From positions 160,992-224,991 of the forward strand of contig JANRJH010000013.1 of the NCBI GenBank assembly GCA_033764075.1: a DNA stretch of 64,000 nt, given 5' to 3'. Positions within the stretch are counted from its first letter, which is position 1. Every line of letters starts with the position of its first letter. The position numbers were made by a program, and so were the translations under genes. This DNA is from M3007 sp033764075. Lineage in GTDB: Bacteria; Bacteroidota; Bacteroidia; Chitinophagales; Saprospiraceae. Below are positions 58,468 through 64,000 of the stretch, piece after piece. The notes below the pieces were generated by a model. That model did no database searches and had not been told where the DNA came from. It saw nothing but the letters and a program-made list of their open reading frames with translations.

Positions 58468-59787
58468 CTACTGTTTAAAATACGGTGTTTCGTTCTTTTT
58501 TCCGCTGTTCAAAATGTCGAGTCGTTTTTTGAACTCGGCGGCGAGCGGGTCGTCTTTACGCGCGTAGATTTCGGAAAGGGCGAGGAGCGTATTTTTCTCA
58601 TTGGGATTGAGCGCCTCCGCTTTTTGGAAATAAGGCAGGGCCAGTTCGAACTGGTTCATCATTTCCTTCTTGATCTGCTCATATTTTTTGATGCCTGCAG
58701 CCGAGTAGTCATCGGCGAGTTTATTGAGCTCTTCGGAGCGCAGGGCAGCGCGGTTGTAGTACAGGGTGCCCATAGAATATTGGGCGTCGGCGTTTTTGGG
58801 GTCGCGGTTGATGGCCTCGGTGTAGTAGTTCTTGGCCTGATCAAAATATTCGGTTGCCTTTGCCGTGTTGTTGGCCTTCAGTTCGCGCGTGTACAGGTTG
58901 TCGTACACGTTACCCAGGGTGATGTACAACCCGATGTTGTTGGGCTCGGCTTCGATCGCCTTTTTCAGGTTGCTGGTGAGCTCATCCAGCCGTCCTTCGC
59001 GGAGGTACACGTTGATTTCAGAGAACAACAGGCCGGTGTCGTCGGGAAATTTTTGTCGTCCTTCGGTGAGGATTTTGCGCGCTTCCTCGGTTTTGCCCAT
59101 TTCATTCAGGCAGGTGTACATGCCGTCGTACACAGCGGCTTTATCGGTGCCTTTGGTGTAGAGTTTGTTGTAGTACACCATGGCTTTATCGCAATTTTTG
59201 GCCAGGGTGGCTGTAATGGCCGTGGTGAAGACCTGATTGTCGTACTGCACGGGATCGGCGAGCAGGCTGTTTTGCTTGGCCTCGGTGAGGACATCATGGC
59301 TGGACAGAACGGCTTCGAAAGATGCCAGGGCTTTTTCGTATTCGCCTTTGTCGTATTTGATGATGCCGAGGTTGATGAGGCCACCCTGAACGGTGGTGAT
59401 GCCTTTGGCGGCATCGGCCTTTTCAAATTTTTTAGTGCCGATTTCATACGCCTTTTTATAGGCATCGTAGGCGTCGAGTGCGTCGTTGTCTCCGCTGTAT
59501 TTGGCTTGCGGATTGAACTGCATTTGGGCCGTTTCGAGTTGAAAAATCGTAGAATAGATCTCCCCTTTGGAGTACCAGGCGGAGTAGAGTGCTTGCGCGT
59601 CGGGTTGTTGCAATGCCTGGTCAATGAGCGTTTTCGCCTCGGTTAATTTAGCCGTATTACTGGCCGGATCCATGTTGTAAGTGGTCAGTGCTTTGGCGGC
59701 CTGTTTGGCCAGCTTGGCGCCTTCCTGTGCCTGAAGGGTAAGGAAAAGTGCGGAAGAAAGGAGGAGGGTAAGGAATAACGGTTTCAT
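58468..59787 (-). CDS. Exported TPR protein
   Basis: A 439-residue protein with a signal peptide (1-20, ending TLQAQE) and tetratricopeptide repeats over most of its length, for example GLINLGIIKYDKGEYEKALASFEAVL, GLYITLGNVYDNLYTRELKANNTAKATEYFDQA and AQYSMGTLYYNRAALRSEELN. It is likely periplasmic and acts in protein contacts. It sits 96 bases after gyrA on the same strand, an arrangement I believe recurs in Bacteroidota, though there is no functional link to gyrase visible. Confidence 0.85.
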   Translation of the reverse strand: MKPLFLTLLLSSALFLTLQAQEGAKLAKQAAKALTTYNMDPASNTAKLTEAKTLIDQALQQPDAQALYSAWYSKGEIYSTIFQLETAQMQFNPQAKYSGDNDALDAYDAYKKAYEIGTKKFEKADAAKGITTVQGGLINLGIIKYDKGEYEKALASFEAVLSSHDVLTEAKQNSLLADPVQYDNQVFTTAITATLAKNCDKAMVYYNKLYTKGTDKAAVYDGMYTCLNEMGKTEEARKILTEGRQKFPDDTGLLFSEINVYLREGRLDELTSNLKKAIEAEPNNIGLYITLGNVYDNLYTRELKANNTAKATEYFDQAKNYYTEAINRDPKNADAQYSMGTLYYNRAALRSEELNKLADDYSAAGIKKYEQIKKEMMNQFELALPYFQKAEALNPNEKNTLLALSEIYARKDDPLAAEFKKRLDILNSGKKNETPYFKQ

Positions 59788-59883
59788 CGTTAACGGTTGC
59801 TTTTAATGGTCGGCAGTGATGTCATTGATTTCAATCGGGGCGAATATACCGGAAGTATTTTGGATCCGTATGTTTAGAAAATG

Positions 59884-62376
59884 TTACGCTTCGGCGGCCG
59901 GCACTTCGGCGTCCGGTGCAGGGGTGTCGGGTTCGGTCTGGATTACGGTTACGTCCGCAATTTCATCTTGCTCATCCAGCCGGATGACGCGCACGCCCTG
60001 GGTAGCACGGCCCATAACCCGGAGTTCGGCGGCGGCGGTGCGAATGGTGACACCGGAGGTGGTGGTGACCATGAGATCGTCATCGTCAGTGATGCGTTTG
60101 ATGGCGATCAACGGGCCTGTTTTTTCGGTGATTTGCATGGTTTTTACCCCTTTACCACCCCGTCCCTGTGTGGGGTAATCGTCGAGGGCCGAGCGTTTGC
60201 CCATGCCTTTTTCGGAAACGACGAAGATGCTGGTGCTGGGGTCGTTGGCGTCGACACAGACCATGCCGACGACCTCATCGTTCCGGCTTTCGTCTACCTG
60301 TATGCCGCGCACGCCGGCGGCGGTACGGCCCATGGGCCGGGCGTCTTCTTCGTTGAAGCGTATGGCCCTTCCGCTGCGTACGGCCAGCAGAATCTCGTTT
60401 TTGCCGTTGGTGAGCCGGGCCTCAATGAGTGCGTCGCCCTCGTTGATGCCGATGGCGTTGATGCCACCCTGACGGGGCCGTGAATATTCTTCGAGCAGGG
60501 TTTTTTTGATTTGCCCCCTGCGGGTGCAGAATACAATGTAATGGCTGTTGATGAACGACTCGTCCTGAAGGCTTTTCACCAGGATGTAAGCGCGCACCCT
60601 GTCTTCTTTGGGGATGTTGAGCAGGTTCTGGATGACCCGGCCGGCGGTGGTTTTGGCGCCTTCAGGGATCTCGTATACCTTCAGCCAGAAGCAACGGCCG
60701 CTTTCAGTAAAGAGCATCAGTGTCTGGTGGTTGGTGCCGGTGAACATGTGCTCCACAAAGTCCTCCTCGCGGGTGCGAACGCCCTGGGCGCCGCGACCGC
60801 CCCGACCCTGGGCGCGGTATTCGCTGGCAGGGGTGCGTTTGATGTACCCGGCGTGGCTGATGGTGATGACCACCGCTTCGTCCTCGATCAGATCTTCCAT
60901 GTTGATCTCCGCCTCGTCCAGTTCGATGGCAGTGCGGCGAGGGTCGTCGTACCGTTCATTGATTTCGAGCAACTCTGCCTTGATGATGCCGCGCTGCAGA
61001 CCCTCATCGGCGAGAATGGCCTTGAGTTCGGCGATGCGCCTGATCAGCTCTTCGTACTCGAGACGGACTTTGTCGCGCTCCAGGCCGGTGAGCTGCTGCA
61101 GGCGCATGGCCAGTATGGCGCGCGCCTGAATTTCAGAAAGCCCGAAGGTTTCCATCAGCCCTTCACGGGCCGCCTCTGCGTCCTTGGATGCCCGGATGAG
61201 GGCTATGACCTCGTCGAGGTGGTCCAGCGCGATGAGCAGACCTTCCAGGATGTGGGCGCGCTCTTCGGCCTTGCGCAATTCGTATTGGGTGCGTCGGACG
61301 ATGACTTCCAGCCGAAAGCGAATGAATTCCTCAATGATATCTTTGAGGTTGAGCGTCCGCGGACGCCCACGGACAAGCGCCACGTTGTTGATGCCGTAAC
61401 TGGTCTGCAGCGGGGTGAGTTTGAACAACTGGCTGAGTACCACGTTGGCCGCAGCATCGCGTTTGATTTCAATGACGACGCGCACCCCTTCCCGGTTGGA
61501 CAGGTCGGACACGTCGCTGATGCCCAAAACACGTTTTTCATTGACCAAAGCGGCAATTTTTTCAATCAAAACGGCTTTGTTGACCTGATAAGGGATTTCC
61601 GTGACCACAATAGATTCCCGGCCCTTTTCATCCACTTCAATTTCTGTTTTGGCGCGTACCACCACCCGGCCCCGTCCGGTCCGGTAGGCTTCCTGAACAC
61701 CGGACAAACCAAAAATTATGCCGCCGGTGGGAAAATCGGGCGCTTTGACAAACTGCATCAGCTCGTCGATGGTGATCTCCGGATTGTCTACCGTGGCAAT
61801 AATGGCCTCGCATACCTCCCCAAGGTTGTGGGGCATCATGTTGGTAGCCATGCCCACCGCGATACCGCTGGCTCCGTTGACCAGAAGATTGGGGAATTTG
61901 GTGGGCAAAACCGTGGGTTCCTCGAGCGAATCGTCGAAATTGAGCTGAAAATCAACCGTATCCTTGTCAATATCGCCCAGCATTTCGTCGGCTACCCGGC
62001 GCAGGCGCGCCTCGGTGTACCGCATAGCGGCGGGGCTGTCTCCGTCCATGGAGCCGAAGTTGCCCTGGCCATCCACCAGCGGGTAGCGCATACTCCACTC
62101 CTGCGCCAGCCGCACCATGGCGTCGTACACCGAGCCGTCGCCGTGCGGGTGGTATTTGCCAAGCACCTCGCCGACAATACGGGCTGATTTTTTGTAGGTT
62201 TTGTTGTAGCCCAGCCCAAGATCAAGCATGCCATACAATACGCGTCGGTGAACAGGCTTTAGCCCGTCGCGAACGTCCGGCAAGGCACGGCTGACAATTA
62301 CCGACATCGAGTAATCGATGTACGCCGTTTTCAGCTCTTCTTCGATGTTTATGGGGAGAATGCGGGTTTCTTCCAT
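59884..62376 (-). CDS. gyrA: DNA gyrase subunit A
   Basis: An 830-residue GyrA. The breakage-reunion domain has catalytic Tyr120 in AAMRYTEARL; the C-terminal beta-pinwheel has six blade repeats starting with the GyrA box QGRGGRGAQG near residue 533, which sets it apart from ParC. In the quinolone-resistance region the order is HPHGDGSVYDAM, so the position of E. coli Ser83 is Gly81 and the acidic partner Asp87 is kept as Asp85. The C-terminus is short and acidic. The TATCTTTG element upstream is a likely -7. Confidence 0.97.
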   Translation of the reverse strand: MEETRILPINIEEELKTAYIDYSMSVIVSRALPDVRDGLKPVHRRVLYGMLDLGLGYNKTYKKSARIVGEVLGKYHPHGDGSVYDAMVRLAQEWSMRYPLVDGQGNFGSMDGDSPAAMRYTEARLRRVADEMLGDIDKDTVDFQLNFDDSLEEPTVLPTKFPNLLVNGASGIAVGMATNMMPHNLGEVCEAIIATVDNPEITIDELMQFVKAPDFPTGGIIFGLSGVQEAYRTGRGRVVVRAKTEIEVDEKGRESIVVTEIPYQVNKAVLIEKIAALVNEKRVLGISDVSDLSNREGVRVVIEIKRDAAANVVLSQLFKLTPLQTSYGINNVALVRGRPRTLNLKDIIEEFIRFRLEVIVRRTQYELRKAEERAHILEGLLIALDHLDEVIALIRASKDAEAAREGLMETFGLSEIQARAILAMRLQQLTGLERDKVRLEYEELIRRIAELKAILADEGLQRGIIKAELLEINERYDDPRRTAIELDEAEINMEDLIEDEAVVITISHAGYIKRTPASEYRAQGRGGRGAQGVRTREEDFVEHMFTGTNHQTLMLFTESGRCFWLKVYEIPEGAKTTAGRVIQNLLNIPKEDRVRAYILVKSLQDESFINSHYIVFCTRRGQIKKTLLEEYSRPRQGGINAIGINEGDALIEARLTNGKNEILLAVRSGRAIRFNEEDARPMGRTAAGVRGIQVDESRNDEVVGMVCVDANDPSTSIFVVSEKGMGKRSALDDYPTQGRGGKGVKTMQITEKTGPLIAIKRITDDDDLMVTTTSGVTIRTAAAELRVMGRATQGVRVIRLDEQDEIADVTVIQTEPDTPAPDAEVPAAEA

Positions 62377-62395
62377 GTCTTATTTGTGTGGGGCG

Positions 62396-62403
62396 CAAAG
62401 ATA
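62396..62403 (-). promoter_or_regulatory. candidate -7 element of gyrA
   Basis: The minus strand reads TATCTTTG, 20 bases before the ATG. No TTTG at the normal upstream distance. Confidence 0.38.
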
Positions 62404-62613
62404 AGCTAATTTCAGGAAAAAGGCCGGCGCTAAACGGAACATACACTTGAAAAATTATGTCTGTTGAGGCGCTTGCCCGATCCGTCTTTTATCTTCGCTT
62501 TCAGATTGATAATTCCAAAAATATGTGTACCAAATAAAACGCATATACAATGGCCCGGGACAGTTGTTCCAGATTCAGGGATTTATTTTTCCGGATAAAA
62601 TTTTTGGTTTGCC

Positions 62614-62621
62614 TACCTTTA
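62614..62621 (+). promoter_or_regulatory. candidate -7 element of the 62672 surface-protein gene
   Basis: TACCTTTA is one base off TAnnTTTG and lies about 50 bases before the ATG. The 295-base gyrA-62672 gap otherwise shows only AT-rich sequence. Confidence 0.25.
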
Positions 62622-62671
62622 TACAGCGAAAATACGGTTTGACGCATCTCTTTACGACAACCTTCTCCGGA

Positions 62672-64000
62672 ATGAAAAATATCATACCCCTGGCATTGCC
62701 GTTGCTCCTATTGGCGTATTCAGCAAAACTGCACGCCCAATGCAATACCACCCCTTGTTCGATTCCTATGCCCTCGGTGAATGCTGCGGATGCCTGTGTG
62801 AATGCTTCTCCGTCTGCCCTGGATTGTTATTACGGAGAAACAACCTCGGATGCACCTATTTCTTTCCCCCCTTTCTGGTGTTCGGCCATCCACAACAACC
62901 ACTGGTTTGCGTTTGTGGCCGATGCCCCGATAGCTTCCTTCGACATTGCGTGTTATGGCTGTGCGGTTGGAAACGGCATCCAGGCGGCGGTGTTGTCAAC
63001 AGCTGATTGTGTGAACTTTACTTTCGAGTCTCCCTGTATAGGCAATATTCCTTCGGGCACCCAGACTACCCTGACCACCTTTGCGCTTGTCCCCGGCCAG
63101 ACCTATTACCTGTGCATCGACGGAAGTAGCGGGGCGCAGTGCGAATATTCCATCAACGCTACCTTGCCCACGGTGAACGGTCCGGATGAGTTGTGCTTCC
63201 CTTCGACGTCTACCTCTGTTTATACGACGACTTCGATGTCCACCTGGACGATTAACCCGCCCAGCGCAGGGATAATCCTGGGCAACACGATCGCAACTTC
63301 CGTCACGGTATCGTGGCAGGAAACAGGTGACGTGCAGGTTTGTGCGCAGAGCACGCAGTGCCCGAATGCGCCGGTGGAGTGCCTGGACGTGCACATCGGC
63401 AACGACGTATTCGTGACGGAGAACGTAGACCTGTGCCAGGGTAAGAACGTGGAGTGCGCCGGACGGACGTTCACGACCGCCGGAACCTTTCCGGTACCAC
63501 TGGAGACGTTTGACGGCTGCGACAGCGTGGTGACGTGTATCGTTAAATTGATTCCGACGGTGTACACGGACCAGACAGTGCTGCTGTGCCAGGGCGAGTC
63601 GGTGACGTGCGCCGGCGAGGAGTTTTTTAACCCCGGGACATACCCGGTGACGTTCCAGTCGTACACAGGCTGCGACAGTATTGTGCGGTGCAAGGTGCAG
63701 TTGGTTCCACCCGTCATTACACCCCAGCAATTCATAACCCTGTGCGGCCCGACGGAAATACAAATATGCGAAAACACCGTCAATGCGAGCGGTATTTATC
63801 AGGAAACCTGCGAAAGCTGGCTGGGCTGCGACAGTATTGTGAATGTGAATCTCGCTATTCTGGAGCCGGAGGCGGTGATTGACCCGCCTGCGGTACTGGA
63901 CTGCACGGTGAATACAACCATCCCGCTTACGGCGATCAACTCGGCGCCGCCCTCGGGTACCAACGTGCTGACTTTTTACAGCTGGACGGGTCCCGGGATC
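62672..64000 (+). CDS. Large secreted repeat protein, 3' partial
   Basis: The frame is open from ATG 62672 to the window's end (443 residues) with no stop. It begins with a signal peptide (MKNIIPLALPLLLLAYSAKL, then HAQ). Residues about 25-170 form a Cys-rich N-terminal domain (SFPPFWCSAIHNNHWFAFVAD ... VPGQTYYLCIDGSSGAQCEYSINAT), followed by an Ig/PKD-like segment and at least three modules of about 57-60 residues, each with an LCxG/LCGP opening and a closing GCDSxV (ETFDGCDSVV, SYTGCDSIV, SWLGCDSIV). These modules are common in T9SS-exported Bacteroidota proteins, so a T9SS sorting domain is expected beyond the window but not seen. Confidence 0.85.
   Translation, partial: MKNIIPLALPLLLLAYSAKLHAQCNTTPCSIPMPSVNAADACVNASPSALDCYYGETTSDAPISFPPFWCSAIHNNHWFAFVADAPIASFDIACYGCAVGNGIQAAVLSTADCVNFTFESPCIGNIPSGTQTTLTTFALVPGQTYYLCIDGSSGAQCEYSINATLPTVNGPDELCFPSTSTSVYTTTSMSTWTINPPSAGIILGNTIATSVTVSWQETGDVQVCAQSTQCPNAPVECLDVHIGNDVFVTENVDLCQGKNVECAGRTFTTAGTFPVPLETFDGCDSVVTCIVKLIPTVYTDQTVLLCQGESVTCAGEEFFNPGTYPVTFQSYTGCDSIVRCKVQLVPPVITPQQFITLCGPTEIQICENTVNASGIYQETCESWLGCDSIVNVNLAILEPEAVIDPPAVLDCTVNTTIPLTAINSAPPSGTNVLTFYSWTGPGI

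Noticed and set aside
60511..62187. 558-codon plus-strand frame across gyrA
   Set aside because: Fully antisense to gyrA, whose motifs are unambiguous; such frames arise from GC-rich codon use and this one has no protein-like motifs.

Overview
The window looks like chromosomal DNA from a Bacteroidota bacterium, most likely of the Saprospiraceae type. The evidence is the C-terminal type IX secretion (T9SS) sorting domains, SprB/HYR-style surface repeats, an OmpA protein with thrombospondin type 3 repeats, TonB receptors with STN and carboxypeptidase-like leader domains, a sigma-ECF/FecR/TonB-receptor/DUF4249 set, and promoter octamers of the Bacteroidota type (TAnnTTTG). The DNA is fairly GC-rich. 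I saw no rRNA, tRNA, CRISPR array, transposase or phage gene, so this reads as core genome with large surface-protein genes rather than a mobile island.

Layout. 1-3654: the end of a GT39 membrane glycosyltransferase, an Ate1/Bpt-like aminoacyl-tRNA-protein transferase, L-threonine aldolase and a GNAT acetyltransferase. 3757-8185 (minus strand): a sulfate assimilation run, DUF2061-cysH-cysD-cysN-metZ, facing an Rrf2 regulator with a cysteine cluster (8371-8811). 8947-16164 (plus strand): carboxynorspermidine synthase, an orphan response regulator, a DUF72 protein, a GT4 glycosyltransferase and the GDP-fucose/GDP-mannose set gmd-fcl-manC. 16318-20231: a DUF433 protein, a second glycosyltransferase, an MmcQ/YjbR protein, a lipoprotein, an SDR and a deoxynucleoside kinase. 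20433-26091: a LolD-type ATPase, the OmpA/TSP3 protein, a TlpA-like lipoprotein and purL.

26223-29243 encodes a 1006-residue protein with a TIR-like N-terminus followed by an array of about five degenerate repeats that I cannot assign to a family; it is the best candidate in the window for something undescribed. 29240-38172 (minus strand) holds two TonB receptor loci, malate dehydrogenase and a peroxiredoxin-like protein; the second locus is a complete ECF sigma/anti-sigma/receptor/DUF4249 signalling unit. 38301-41668 has a Crp-family regulator, an aspartyl beta-hydroxylase-like enzyme, a possible CotH-like exported protein, a 441-base non-coding stretch and a DUF423 membrane protein.

41807-53142 is taken by two giant exported proteins facing tail to tail with overlapping stop codons: a thioredoxin-headed SprB/HYR protein (1212 aa) and a 2566-aa adhesin with a two-level repeat plan. 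53339-58455 carries yggS, a T9SS-exported phospholipase D-like protein, trmN6, a small HTH protein and a glycosyltransferase. 58468-62376 has a TPR protein and gyrA on the minus strand. 62672-64000 is the start of a third large surface protein that runs off the window.

Together the genes describe a free-living heterotroph that makes cysteine/methionine sulfur from sulfate, builds fucose-containing surface glycans, and invests heavily in T9SS-exported adhesins and an exported phosphodiesterase.
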